NCBI GenBank assembly: GCA_030141605.1
Contig: JAQGDQ010000904.1
Location: 1 to 64,000, forward strand
Direction: 5' to 3'
DNA length: 64,000 nucleotides
Source of the DNA: Tubiluchus corallicola
Taxonomy: Eukaryota > Priapulida > Priapulimorpha > Priapulimorphida > Tubiluchidae
The stretch's first letter is position 1. Every line of letters starts with the position of its first letter. The notes beneath the pieces were generated by a model. The model did not search any database. It was not told the DNA's origin and saw nothing but the letters and a program-made list of their open reading frames with translations. This document shows positions 1 to 11,812 of the stretch, piece by piece. The translations under genes and the position numbers were made by a program.

Positions 1-2363
1 GTTGGTGTAATAAGCATTTTCACAGTTCCAGCGATTGATGATGATCGCCAAAAGTTCAAAGACTAAGTGAACCAGACAACGCATTTGTGCACATTTGACA
101 ACGCCTCGCGGTCCATGATATTGTAATAGTAAGAAATTTACTGGCTAGCTAAAACCTTACCTAATTCATTTTTTCGTGTTCCTTAGCAAGATCTTGCTAG
201 CAAATCACTGTACACCACACAGACTAATGCATAATTAAGAAAAGTGCACGTAAAACAACTGAAGTTACAAAACCGATGCGGCAGACGGCTTTGCCCTGTT
301 CACATATCACGTGACAATTGCAGTTAAGACACGTTGCTGTAGTTCACTTAACTTTTGATCCACAGCAATTGCGCGTGCGCACAACGAAACTGTGAAAAAG
401 TTTATTGTGCAGAAGAGTTTATAACAACGAAGTATTATAGAAAGAGTAGAGAATCTATGAAGAGCTAAACCTTTAGTAATTGAGCCTTGTGAGTCTCACA
501 CTGCCTGCAGCCTTGAAAGGTATTTGGTTGGAACTCCGAAACGAACAGGCTTGAACTACTCCAAGACATCTTCCAAATGTCGCAAGCAAAAGCTTATTTC
601 TGAATATTGATCAAATATCGTGTTTTGGATCATACTAATATCCGTACTGTCCTTCAGGAGTTCCAACATGTTCGATGGGGTTGAAGTCCGGTGAATTTTG
701 AAGCCATTCAGTTTGATCGAAAAAATAATTATCCACATTTGGCGAATAAGTACAATTTATTCGAAATAGAATTTTATTGCTGACCGGTTTCGAACACTTA
801 CTGTTCATTTTCAAGGCATCTACAATTAAAGAAATTTTACCAAAATATAGAAGTACAAATCTGTAGGTGATTGACCGTATTTGGCCAATATATGGCTATT
901 ACCCAAAGTACTGTACTTCTAAGTTGTTTATACATTCTAATAAAATTTCTTCGTTTTTTGATCCTTGAAAATGAAAAGCAGGTTGTGCAAAACACACAGA
1001 GCTTCCACTCTAAATGGCATTGTAGATTATCTGAAAAAACATGTGTTAAATTATCTGTTTCTACATTGCACTACACATGTTAAAACGAAATAAAGCACCG
1101 ACCATAATTTAGTACTTCAGCTACAAGGGAATTGTTTGAAACAGACATTAATGCGTTGTGCCTGTTCATTAAAAAATTGTTTTTTGTAATTAACCGAAAA
1201 AGGTAACGAATAGTAGAGTGCACGTGGCGTGGACAATTATTATGTATTATTAGTGTGTAGACATTGTCATTCGCATTATTATTATTATTTAATTATTTTC
1301 ATTTCATCTTGTAATTTTAATATTTATCAATAAATTTAAATAATAAATAAATTTTCTGTCTTCACATGAGAGGCTTTTATATAGGTTCTTTTTATAGCCT
1401 GTTAGCCAATTATTTAGTACAGTTATACTACATTTCAGCTGTTCATGCATGTATTGTTTCAATTTTTTGTGTACTAACAAATACAGTCTAAACTAAATAA
1501 TAAACAAATAAGAAAATATTTGTAAGGCGAAGGCCTGAGAGTCGTCAGTGGGTGAAAAAACAAAAATGCCCAGCAGGAAAGAATCCGAAAACGAGAACAG
1601 TAGGTTAAACACATGCATATAACAAGGTAAAGCTTTACTTTTAATTTACTACTACATCCTTTCTAACGAAAATATTAAATATTTTTCTTTCCGCTTCCCA
1701 CTAAATTAGATTTCTGCGTTACCAGTAAACATGAACTGCTGACACAGACAAGAACCGTGTATGAAATCAAAATGTCAATTTGAATAGGGAAATATGCGAA
1801 GAGAAAGGTAATTTGAGATCATATATGATCTCGTTAAGATTACGTTAAGCATTGTGCTTTACATTATGTCAAGTTAGGCTGTAAAACTGGGAGTAAGTTA
1901 GAATTTTAATTTCATTTTCTCTTCTAAATATGGAAGCACTGGAGGTACGTTTAAACCAAAGTGATGATTAGTTAACCTAAGTAATAAACGTAATCTATGC
2001 AACATACCATGTTTACTGATGCACAAGCAACATTTTTTCATCTAGCAGAGAAGGAATGCATAAGAAATGTGCACTGGGTGCCTGGTTTTTGTAATTTGCC
2101 ATGCAAATAGGTTTGGGCTTAACATTTTCAAAAACCATCGTAAGCAAGCTGTGATCGATGTTTTACAGCCTGCACTCAGTGAAAAAGATAGTACGGCCGT
2201 AATGTGAAGTAATGACATTGATATCTCATCACGTATACGCAATAAATTGATGTATAAGACTAGTTTGCCATGTTGTACAAAACCCCAAACCCATTTTTAC
2301 GATATTTTGTCTCACAAGACTATATATATGTATATATATATATATATATACATATATATAATG

Positions 2364-2984
2364 TGTGGCGGGTCGCAGGATTAAACGGTCTCGGAAACCA
2401 CGGGTTTCATGAAAATGTAGTGTATTGAATTTAAAATTGCATGGGCCAATCAGAGTTCAGTTTTCTAGGCCAGTTTTCTCGAGCGTGTGACCAGTTCTCG
2501 TAGACTCGAGGGCAGTGCGTTCTGGGATATGTTCGGCTTCGGTTTCATTTTGTTTTTTCTTTTCTTGGTTGCTGTTATTAAGTCAGTAGTGATTCAGTAA
2601 ATTTGGTTTAATCCCCTGGTTTGCATTTCGACTCAACGCGTAAGTGTCAGCTATAAACTCTTGTTAAGTGTTTCATTTTACTTTTTCTTTCTTTTTTCCA
2701 CCTCTGAAACTATTATAATGCAAACCAAGGGATTGAACCAGAAATTACTAAATCACTACTGACTTAATAACAGCAACCAAGAAAAGAAAAAAACAAAATG
2801 AAACCGAAGCCGAACATATCCCAGAACGCACTGCCCTCGAGTCTACGAGAACTGGTCACACGCTCGAGAAAACTGGCCTAGAAAACTGAACTCTGATTGG
2901 CCCATGCAATTTTACATTCAATACACTACATTTTCATGAAGCCATTTCCGAAACCATTTAATCCTGCGACCCCCCGACCCCCTA
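2364..2984. repeat. large foldback (inverted-repeat) element with ~265-bp arms
   Basis: The left arm (about 2364-2628) and right arm (about 2717-2984) are reverse complements of each other with only scattered mismatches. They are separated by a unique spacer of roughly 88 bases and flanked on both sides by TA-repeat sequence. The arms carry no open reading frame of note. Each arm, read from its outer end inward, ends near a TTTGCATT motif. This could be a foldback/MITE DNA element or two LTR-like units inserted in opposite orientation; sequence alone does not decide. Confidence 0.85.
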
Positions 2985-3002
2985 CAATATATATATATAT
3001 AT

Positions 3003-3160
3003 ATGAATATGAAAAAATTCACCTGTTTATAACAAACGATATGAAACTGAAATAATTACTGCAATACTTTCAACCTCCATATATATACTTGTTGAAAGTA
3101 TTGCGTTAATTAATTCAGTTTCATATCGTTTGTTATAAACACGTAAGTTATTTTCATATA
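3003..3160. repeat. hairpin element with ~72-bp arms
   Basis: Positions about 3003-3074 and 3091-3160 are near-perfect reverse complements, sharing the core TTTATAACAAACGATATGAA, with a short TA-rich loop. It starts immediately after the TA repeat that bounds the larger foldback element, so two inverted-repeat structures sit back to back. It ends about 44 bases before GST exon 4. It looks like a hairpin MITE; no coding capacity. Confidence 0.8.
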
Positions 3161-3203
3161 CAACATTTGCCTAATTTTTGTGTCACGAGAATCGATAGCA
3201 TAC

Positions 3204-6200
3204 CTTATCACCAACAAAGTATCCTTCTCCGTCTTCGTTTAAGCAAAGTCTGGCTTCCAACAATGTGAGAAACCCTGGAATGATTTTTGTCACGGCAAGA
3301 TCGCGTAGCTTCTCCTAAAAAGTCAGTGTTCAATAGTAATCAAATATTAGCAATGCGATCACGTGGTACGGGCACCTCTTTGACCCCTTGTTTTCAGTAA
3401 TTATTTTATAAAAATGCATAAAATTGACATTAATAGTTTTCTAAAGGCATTTTCTCAAGCAAAGTAAAGGGACAAAGACTAGCTACAGTCTAAAAAGGTA
3501 ATGTAGTTACTACACGGAAACAGTCACTAGAAGAGATTTTGATATTGCGCATAAATTATAGTGGGTAAACATTATAGCTTGGTCACGGAGACATTCTTTA
3601 GTTTTGCAAACGACCCTAGCAAAAACAAAGTAATAATCTGACATATTCTGTCGCGTATAACAATCAGTTATCAACAAGTTTTAAATTTTGCTAAGTTACT
3701 TAAGCGAAAGCATAATTGTCTAAATGGAACAAAATTCGTAAATTGCTTAATAGACTCCTCCAGCCTATACAGAACTGCGTAGTTTTTTTTACTTTATTCT
3801 CAACATATCAGCCAACTTAAATTTAGTTCCTTTACGCAATTAATAATGTATTGATTGAGCCTCAAATTACGAAACGCATATTAAGCCTCGTCTATTGCAT
3901 AAATACTTCAAATAATTCTGTGTTAAAATCTTTGGCCATATTGAACATGTAATCAAGTATTTCTACTTTGGGAAAATAGAACAAAATCATTTGCTGGTTG
4001 TAGAGATGCTGATGTTGATGAAAGTTCAAAGTGTAGACTCGCTTATGAATTATACTGGGCAAGAGAATGCCAAATAACAGTTAGAAATTGCTTATCATGA
4101 AATACAAACAGTGTTATAATAGGTATTAACAAAATGGGTCTGAATGCATGCTAAGGCGCACACTTACCGTATTGATTTTAGTGGCCATCCACATATAATG
4201 ATATCAAGTTTTAGGGTAGGCAGGTGGTAGGAAACATGATAACGCCATTATAATGCAAGGTAGGTAGATGATTTAGTCATGACTTCACACTCTTTTTAAC
4301 TTCACAGCTTTGAGGAAGAGGAGTTTGCAGAATGTGTTCTTGAGCATGAGGTCAGGAAATCGGGCTGCCACCGCGTACATCGCCCACGCCTCTAGAATTG
4401 GTGGTTAATTAACACGCTGCTGTTGCCTGTCCTTGGGAAGAGGAAGAATAAGATGTACAAGAAGCTACATCGGTGCAATATCGATATAAATATAAGGGGC
4501 AGGTAGATGGTGTTGCCTATGATAACGCCATTATAACGCATGGTAGGTGGGTTCTCAAAACATGTGGATGGCCCCTTAAGACAGTGTTGTTGTTATTGTT
4601 GTTAAAATACACTGGCAGTACTTGTATGCATACTATATTTTGCGAAAGAGAACATTATCGTTAATTTTATTATTGTCGAAATTTCATCACAAACTCAATG
4701 AACTTCGTATCACGAAAGATGTCATGTTAAATAAATTCATAATTTCTGTCGAAATTTTATTACTTTAATTTAGGAAATTAGAATAGACATTAGACTCCAA
4801 CTTTAAGCAACAATACCCACCACGCTTTCATGAAATAATTTATGTAACGGAAAAACGAAAGCTGTGGTCTATATTAAATTACTAACGATCCGCGTAAGCA
4901 GTAATTTCAAAAACGCTGGACAAAACAAGTACATTAATTTACATTGTTGATTGTAAAAGTGACAGTTGATAAGTTTGTTTTAATTAGTCGTGTAAAGTAT
5001 CAATTCTGTTCGAAACGAACAGAATAGTAAGAACTATTAGTTCACTGGTCTATTGACTAGATGGCTACCTTAATGTCACTGTCCTCTTCTCGCATGAACC
5101 TGAAGACACATTCAAGAACATCCCGCCAGCATTCACAGATGGAGTCAATTCGAGCTGCTTGTATGTTGGAATCGCCATAGAACCCTAAGCGTCACAAAAT
5201 AACATCTCATATACAGCCAATTACCCTGATGATTAAATACGTTTATTCACTGATTACATTTATGATTGCATTTAATCATTCACATGCTCGTTCGTGCATT
5301 CGTTCATTGATCGATTGATTGACTAATTGATTGATTGGTTGATTGAGCGACTGGCTGGATGACTGATTGATTGATTTATTGATTGACAGGATGACTGACT
5401 GACTGAATGAATGAAGCAAGGAAGGAAGGAAGGCAGGAAGGAAGGAAGAAATAAATGAAGAAATGTTGTTCCTTCCTTTCTACCTTCCCTGATTCATTCA
5501 CATTCATTCATTCACTTACTCATTCAATCAGTCAGTCAGTCAGTCAGTTAGTCAGTCAGTCAGTCAGTCAGTCAGTCAGTCAGTCAGTCAGTCAGTCAGT
5601 CAGTCAGTCAGTCAGTCAGTCAGTCAGTCAGTCAGTCAGTCAGTCAGTCAGTCAAGCAGTCAGTCAGTCAGACGGATCATTTACTGCTTTATTCATTCAC
5701 AGATTTGTTAAGCTGCGCATTTATTTATGCTACAATTCATTCGTGCTAATACTTTTCTATTTCTTTTATTCTGTTCTGCTACGTCATATACTTCAGCTTG
5801 TACATACACAAGTCATATGTACTTAGCGCTGTTTACAAAAAATAATTAATGGAGGCCACCATTTCGCACCTAACTTAAGCTACGGCCCTGCCTTTAAATG
5901 TTATTTATTTAGCTGCATGTTTATGTGGGTTTGGAACGTTCTTTTAAAAGAGCAGAGCATTTTCAATCTTCACAAAAGGACTTGTTGTGACTTTATGCTA
6001 TGAACACATTTATACCAAGTGTACTTTTCTCTGTGTAGAAGTAAAGACTTACCAAATTCTCTTGCCAAATATCGGTTAATAGCGTTGCTTTGAAAAATGA
6101 CGTCATCGTCTACGTGTAATATGGGAACCTGACCAAATGGCATTTCTGCAAAGTACAAATGTGAATTTATTGCAACATTACGGGCTAAAACAACACATGT

Positions 6201-9200
6201 AAAAATCGCAAGATTTTAAATATGTTGTGCAAGATGTTGTGCTAAAAGATAACACTATTATAAAGTTTGCGCAAGTCATTTAGCTCAGTTGATTAGACTC
6301 TTGCGATCCAAGTGTACCCAGATCGAGTCCCACACTGTCCTGATTTGACATCATTTCTTGAGCATCGTTCTGATTAACATTTGCTCCATGATACCTTGCG
6401 TGCAAAGCGGTTGCGATTGTTTGCATGAACATCATGGCGTCACATTAAAAAACACATCTTCATCTTTTAATGCAAAGCTTTGGGAAATAATTACTTTAAA
6501 GCATGTTAAATGTTAAATGCTATGCTATGCTATGCTAGAGCTACGCTATGAAACGCATTTTATCGTTTTCTGTTATGCCTAAAGAAATCATTAATTTAAA
6601 CTAGCAAACACGTAAAATGACCTGCGCAACGAAACGCATCTCTGCTATTTTTGTAATGCTTAAAGAAATCTTTAATGAAAAGCAACATACTGAAAGCAGA
6701 GATTTTTGCAGCCATGATAATGTCGCTAATGAAAATTATAATGGGACATTAACATACGATATTACGCATTAAGCTATAATGTTATTGTAAAATTTCAAAA
6801 TACATCCGAACCAGCCATAACTGAACTTCACAGTTAGAAAAACACAAAATACAAGTCAAAATTAGAAGTAGAAGTTGTCTATTTTTCATCTGTTAGTAAA
6901 AAATACAATATAGCTGAAAATCAAATAAATTAATTCGTAATTACTATGCATAGGTAAGCGATAGTGAGTTATCACACCAACTTCCGCTTGTATACTGGAC
7001 TGCCGTCACAAGCGAGGCAGAGAGGATAGCGCAAATTTGAATGAATTATCTACTTGCTACTTATCTGGCGCTTTTGCTATTATTGCAAGGTCAGAGTTTG
7101 ATAAAGGTTTTTAATTTTTAATTACTGCCCTAATCCAGCGCTGGGTACACTATTTACGACATTGACTGACACCCTTGATTTGGAGTGGCCTGATACATCG
7201 TTTATAAGGCCAGCTCATTATCGGCTCTTGTAGCCTTTTGCGAGTTTGATGTCACTACTATGTAGCTTTGGGAAAATGCAGGTTACTTGTATAATTTCTT
7301 ATGACGACTAGAATTGTGTTTGTCGCTAGTTCTGTAAATTTCCCTGGGTGTTTGAATTACGATTTCTGTGATGCAGAATTGAGAAAGTAAATTTGCCATT
7401 CAAACGCAAAAAGTAAAAATCCTCTACTTAAGTGCTGAAGTTCTAACAGGAAACACTTGCTAAAAACTTGCTTTAGTTGTTTGTAGGACATGCTTGCCAA
7501 GAAGCTTCTGGTTTGTCAAGATTGTTACTTAAAGCCATTTGACCACTTATGATCGCACATATCTGAATGTAGAAGTACAGGTTCTTGTGCATTATGAGAA
7601 TTCAAGACTCCCTTTAGAATGCACAGTTGTTGTTCTAAATTCCGAAATGCCACTTACATATAAAAATAAAATGCCAACTTCCACCGGAAGTTATGTAGGA
7701 GCATTTAGTTGGGAACTGTTAGTTAATCGCGGATTCCACAGGCCTGGTATCTCGAGTTTATACTTTCAAATTTGAAAACAGATTTTAAAGGAATTTGCTA
7801 CAGCTTCTTTGTCCAATGTCAAAATCATAATCACAAATTAAACGCTTTGTTTGAGAAAATGAATATAATTTTGGGGACTGAAAACGTCTAAACTGCCATC
7901 AGTGAAAACTTATCCGATTTCAAAAAATTTTTATAAATCGTTGACTTTTCAAGTATCAGAAAATTTGCTGCGCTGTTATTAGCAGTTAGCATGCTTTTAA
8001 TCTAGCAAACTAGAAGTTGTTTTACAAATTTTACAATTTTGACAAAAAAATTCACTTAAATCTCACAAAAATCTCTTTTAGGCTTTGGGTGTCTGCCCCA
8101 ATGGTGCTTTCAAAGCTGTCACGAGATGTCACAGCAGCTGTGGCTGACAATGAAATGGCAAGTGATTAGTTGCCGATAACTTTTGTAAGCCATAACTTTT
8201 CTTGACAAATTTTCTATGTAAATCAGAATATTTCTTTCTCGAAGCACGCGCCATGAGAACGTGATCGTTATTAGTTATTGTATTTCTAAGAGAAAATGAC
8301 AAAAGCAGTGAATATGATCGAAGCGGTTGCAGAAGATTTCCAGTGCCGATCACATGACAAAATTGCTATCATATTATGTTACATTTATTGAGGTAGACGA
8401 ATACAAATGTCATATAAGTAAAAAAATAACAAAGAGCGTAACGCATATTATATGCGCACATAGGGCTGTTTGCCTTCGAAGATGCTTATTACGCACGATT
8501 TGAAATCTAATATTACGTGTCGTGATCTTTTATAATATAATGGTCGATTATATTATGAAATTAATGTAACCATGTATACCATGTTATCTTAATGTGTTCT
8601 GCTACATTGTAATGTTGTTTGGTGTTTTTGCAATAAAATAAAAAAAAATAAATGCATCATAAATGCTGCACTGTGATCCTTAAGCTCTAGGTGCAATTGT
8701 TCAATCTTTCAATATGCGCAGGACTTTATTAATCGTAGAAAGCGTTTTCAAACTTGATAAGACAAATCTTCTGGGAGAATATTTTGTGTATTAATTCTTT
8801 TATATTCTATGTTGCACACTAATACCGTAAAACGGGGTGAGTTCGCCACCCCTTACGTAAGGGCCATTGTAGGTTTGCTGTAACTATTGTTCAGTGTTTA
8901 ATGAACAGATATCATGATCACCGTCATTATAAACAGTTTGCGACAGTTATCTTTTTTCAATTCGCTCTAGAAGTACTCCATTCTGCGCTACATATTATTT
9001 GTCTACTATTTCTTGCTACTTAACATGCCACGCACCTACACCCCTGTACCGGGTCATAGATAACAATATTATACCCCAGAAGCTCTGGAAGCTGCCCTAC
9101 ATGCCGTCAAGAATACCAACAGGACAATCAGCGCAGCGGCGAGGCAATTCGGAGTTCCAAGAAAGACCCTTTCTGACAAACTCTCAGGTAGTCATCCGCT

Positions 9201-10889
9201 GAAGACCGGAGGTCAGCCAGTGTTCTCCGCCGCCGAGGAGCACGAAATCGCCAACACTCCAAGTGGCCGCTGAATGGGAGTTCCCAATGACTGCCATCGA
9301 TCTCCGACTACTGATTAAGAGTGTTCTTGACGCGAAGGGAATCCGGGAACGACGATTCAAGGCAAACACCCCTGGAATAGACTTTGTCAAATCATTCGCC
9401 CGAAGGAACAATCTGGTTTTCAGAGCGGCTGGCAACATCAAGGGCGCCCGCGAAAAGATCAGTGCACAAGACGTTCAAGCCTTCCTTGCCAACGTAGAAG
9501 TTTCTATTTGAAAACTAAAACTAGACATTTTTCATAATTTTTTCATAGGGTGGCGAACTCACCCCCAACCAGCCAATCACAACCAGTTAACTTCAGCTGC
9601 CTAGAATGGCATTAAAGAGTGTAAAATCGTTAATGGCGAATTCACCCCACGATAGTGTTTCATTCGAAAGGCAATATAAAGCTTGAACTAAGAAAATTGG
9701 TTTGGTAATTCTCTTGCTATGGCAGGAAACGTAAAAAAATACCCCTAAAAAGTGGCGAACTCACCCCGTTTTACGGTACTTAATTTCCAGTGATATGATA
9801 TTATGTGAATTCATGCTTAAGTTCTAATTTAATTTTGTTTAATTTAATTGCATGTTAATTTTGTACTGTGGACATTGTGGTGAGTATATGTATCAGTTAT
9901 ATGAAACTGTCTGATTCAAGCCAATAAACTATGTTTAAAATAAATAACTGCATTGTGAGTCTTGTGATAATATGCATTTTATTGTACTGAATAGATGCCT
10001 GTTAGAATGCCGGTAAGGGTAAATGTAACTCATCTAGAACGATATAAAATAAGAAGTTCATCGGAGGTACGAGTATTAACTTTTAAAGTTTAATTTGGGT
10101 TTCGGCATACACCCATTTTAAAAGCTTGAGACATTTTCGACACCTACTCTACAAGCTAACTAAACATATAATAGTGGACTGGTAAAGTAGATGTTGAAAA
10201 AGTCTCAAGCTTTGAATATTGCGTTGGCGTGTGCCAAAACCCAAGAAACTTTAAGGGTCAAGCAATTTGTTAAATACTATTAATTGTAAAAAAATAGTAA
10301 TAATATTGTTAAGTTTGTGGCACACCAAGCTCCGTTTTACAGTTAAATCAGCAATGGGTTTTAATTCACGACATATATGTTGCACGTTGAATTGTAGTAA
10401 TTAACAGTTAGAAAATGGATATATTTTTGTAAAGAGATCAGTGAGAAAAAGGCTTTGATAGGAAACCAACAAGTAATTGTTAATGTGGTTAGAGGCTGAA
10501 TCAAATGCTTAGAAAGTAATGATTTTAATTTTTGAACACAGCCAGCTGCTTGTTAATTCGTTAAAAATTGTCCTGTTTATATATTATATCAGAATTGTTT
10601 GGTTCTTATTGGTATAACTGGCCTATTGACTACGCCCATCAATCTTTTTAACTTTCATTAGGTTGTTTTATTGCTAATCGTGTAAATGATCGAACTTATG
10701 TACTTATGTAAAGTATGTTCGAAACAAGGCGATGTTTTTATAAATGTGAAGCTTACGTTCTTTCATTTCTACCCAATCGTCTTTTGTTATTCTTTTGTCT
10801 TCGTATTCCACTCCGGCTGCTGCGAACATGAGCCTTGCAATCTCTGCCAATCCTCTGGCATCGAAGTAGACTAAGGTATAGGAAGTCAT
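3204..10889 (-). CDS. sigma-class glutathione S-transferase (HPGDS-like), 3' end outside window
   Basis: Coding exons on the minus strand: 10757-10889, 6053-6145, 5069-5184 and 3204-3314, with phases 1, 1, 0, 0 that join without frame breaks. They give 151 residues against about 205 for the family. The protein begins MTSYTLVYFDARG; Tyr8 is at the position of the catalytic tyrosine of sigma GSTs. The thioredoxin-like domain continues through MPFGQVPIL (the cis-proline region) to QSNAINRYLARE, which contains the glutathione-binding Gln-Ser pair. Exons 3 and 4 encode the start of the helical domain. Family knowledge: cytosolic conjugation of glutathione to electrophiles, or prostaglandin D synthase activity in some members. 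An acceptor (TTGTTACAG) 20 bases upstream of the ATG implies a 5' untranslated exon further right. Class assignment is firm; substrate is not predictable. Confidence 0.93.
4181..4575. mobile_element. MITE candidate with 14-bp terminal inverted repeats
   Basis: GTGGCCATCCACAT at 4181-4194 is matched by its reverse complement at 4562-4575 with one mismatch. Inside, a second related pair of segments occurs in direct orientation: GATAACGCCATTATAA near 4238 and again near 4520, each followed by GGTAGGT. No reading frame of significance. It sits in intron 3 of the GST gene. Target-site duplication is not clear. Confidence 0.5.
5281..5690. repeat. compound tetranucleotide microsatellite
   Basis: A degenerate TGAT/GACT-type stretch (about 5300-5415) and a GGAA stretch (about 5425-5450) lead into a long, nearly pure CAGT array (about 5530-5670). 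It lies in intron 2 of the GST gene. The apparent Ser/Gln/Val-repeat reading frame through it is a translation of the repeat, not a gene. Confidence 0.95.
6272..6340 (+). repeat. tRNA-like SINE head
   Basis: TAGCTCAGTTGATTAGA (from 6281) resembles a Pol III A box and GATCGAGTCC (6321-6330) a B box, at tRNA-like spacing. Flanking sequence does not form a convincing acceptor stem, so this looks like the head of a degraded SINE rather than a functional tRNA gene. Located in GST intron 1. Confidence 0.45.
9070..9511 (+). pseudogene. pogo-like transposase N-terminal fragment, frameshifted
   Basis: Frame one (9070-9270) encodes a psq-type helix-turn-helix (TISAAARQFGVPRKTLSDKL), followed by a linker. 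It hits a stop at 9271. Frame two (9263-9511) continues with a CENP-B-type helix-turn-helix (residues resembling RRFKANTPGIDFVKSFARR) and ends at a stop at 9509-9511. The overlap of the two frames marks a small indel around 9250-9265. The DDE catalytic domain expected downstream is absent; the element ends about 265 bases later. It can at most bind DNA, so mobilisation would need a transposase supplied elsewhere. GC content is visibly higher than in the surrounding intron. Confidence 0.85.
9550..9648. promoter_or_regulatory. subterminal repeats of the pogo element
   Basis: GTGGCGAACTCACCCC at 9550-9565 matches the inner part of the right terminal repeat exactly, and TGGCGAATTCACCCCA at 9633-9648 is a one-to-two base variant. 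With the terminus at 9752 this gives three same-orientation copies at the right end against one at the left. Subterminal repeats in such elements usually bind the transposase; that role is inferred here. Confidence 0.6.
10083..10256. repeat. hairpin MITE
   Basis: About 10083-10151 and 10182-10256 are imperfect reverse complements (shared cores AAGCTTGAGAC / GTCTCAAGCTT and the TTTGGGTTT / AAAACCCAA ends) with a short unique loop. No reading frame. Lies in GST intron 1, about 500 bases from exon 1. Confidence 0.75.
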
Positions 10890-11756
10890 GATTCGAATGG
10901 ATCTTGTGCTGTAACAATAAAATAAAAATAAATACATGTACTTTACTTATGTTATAGATGAGGACAGAAGATTATAATTGTGTTAATTACTCAAAAGAAG
11001 AGTTTGAGAAGCTCACAGGGTTTGAGTTTTTAGTAAATTTCTCAATTAGAGCAATGCCCAAGTTTAACAGGACTCACACGATGCATAATCTCGCTACAGC
11101 AACTTGTCTGAAACGGATTTTGTTCGACTGCGGGGGTCAATAAACGCTTTTTGCCAACTTTGTCCGAATTTTAGACGTCAGAATTTTGATACACAGATTT
11201 TTCTTAAACGTGTTAAATTTTCTGTCTCAAAAAATTGAGCTGGCTCTCGTCTACGGATTTTCAACAAAAATCTGTCTCCGGCAATTTTAGATCAGGCCAA
11301 TAGAAACCAATCGCTTTGGTCGCCTGTCATCTAATAATTGTTTCCCGAGCTTACTCATGACAAAATTTGCTTCATACAAAGTTGTGTTGTGCAGGAAAAT
11401 TTGCGTCTAATGGCGAAAGATTTTTACCTATGTGCAACTGGCAGGCCTGCAAGTGAATAATAGTAAAAAAAGATACTCTTACGTTTAAGTTTACGATACG
11501 TTTAAGTGCAGTAAGTAGTATGCCAATGCGTAATTCTGTCTTTGATTAGTTTTTTTAAATTGCATATTACCCAATAGTGGAAGATTATACGCGCGATCTT
11601 GAGCAATAGTACAACTCAAACTGAGTAGCTTCTTTACTGTAGAATTACACACTCTTCTGGTAACCAATTGAGTAACGCATTTTAGACTAAGAAAAACTTA
11701 CTGAAACTGTTTCTTCTTGAATGTTTGTCAGGAGAAATGAAATCCTTGCGTGACCT

Positions 11757-11812
11757 GTGGTGGCCGAGTTGATGCGTGTGAATGGCGCGGGTTCAATTCT
11801 CGCTTTGGGAGA
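11757..11812 (+). repeat. tRNA-derived SINE head
   Basis: TGGCCGAGTTGATG (11761) fits a Pol III A box and GGTTCAATTC (11790-11799) a B box, spaced as in a tRNA. The acceptor stem cannot be closed and the downstream sequence runs on into unique DNA, so a degraded SINE is more likely than a tRNA gene. Confidence 0.5.

Larger units (their letters stand above)
1..3203. other. intron of the GST gene running off the left edge
   Basis: No coding exon could be supported here. The minus-strand GST gene needs about 55 more C-terminal codons after its fourth exon, starting in phase 0, but no stretch with an acceptor in that phase and GST C-terminal similarity was found, so the last exon(s) probably lie left of position 1. 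The stretch contains a TA-rich microsatellite (about 2323-2360), a large foldback element and a smaller hairpin, described separately; the rest is AT-rich non-coding sequence. Confidence 0.6.
8823..9778 (+). mobile_element. pogo/Tigger-type (Tc1-mariner superfamily) DNA transposon, non-autonomous
   Basis: The element is bounded by terminal inverted repeats: 8823-8849 begins TACCGTAAAACGGGGTGAG and is matched exactly by the reverse complement at 9752-9778. If the outer TA is the duplicated target, the element proper is 8825-9776 with 25-bp repeats. Two extra internal copies of the inner repeat motif lie near the right end (9550-9565 and 9633-9648), in the same orientation as the right terminus. 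The interior encodes a DNA-binding portion of a pogo-like transposase but no catalytic domain. It sits in intron 1 of the GST gene. Confidence 0.88.

Noticed and set aside
1-76. Possible last GST exon (minus strand, acceptor-like CACTTAG near 76)
   Set aside because: In the required phase the translation shows none of the expected GST C-terminal features, so the exon is taken to lie outside the window.
5455-5826. 123-codon Ser/Gln/Val repeat protein
   Set aside because: It is the translation of a CAGT microsatellite within a GST intron.
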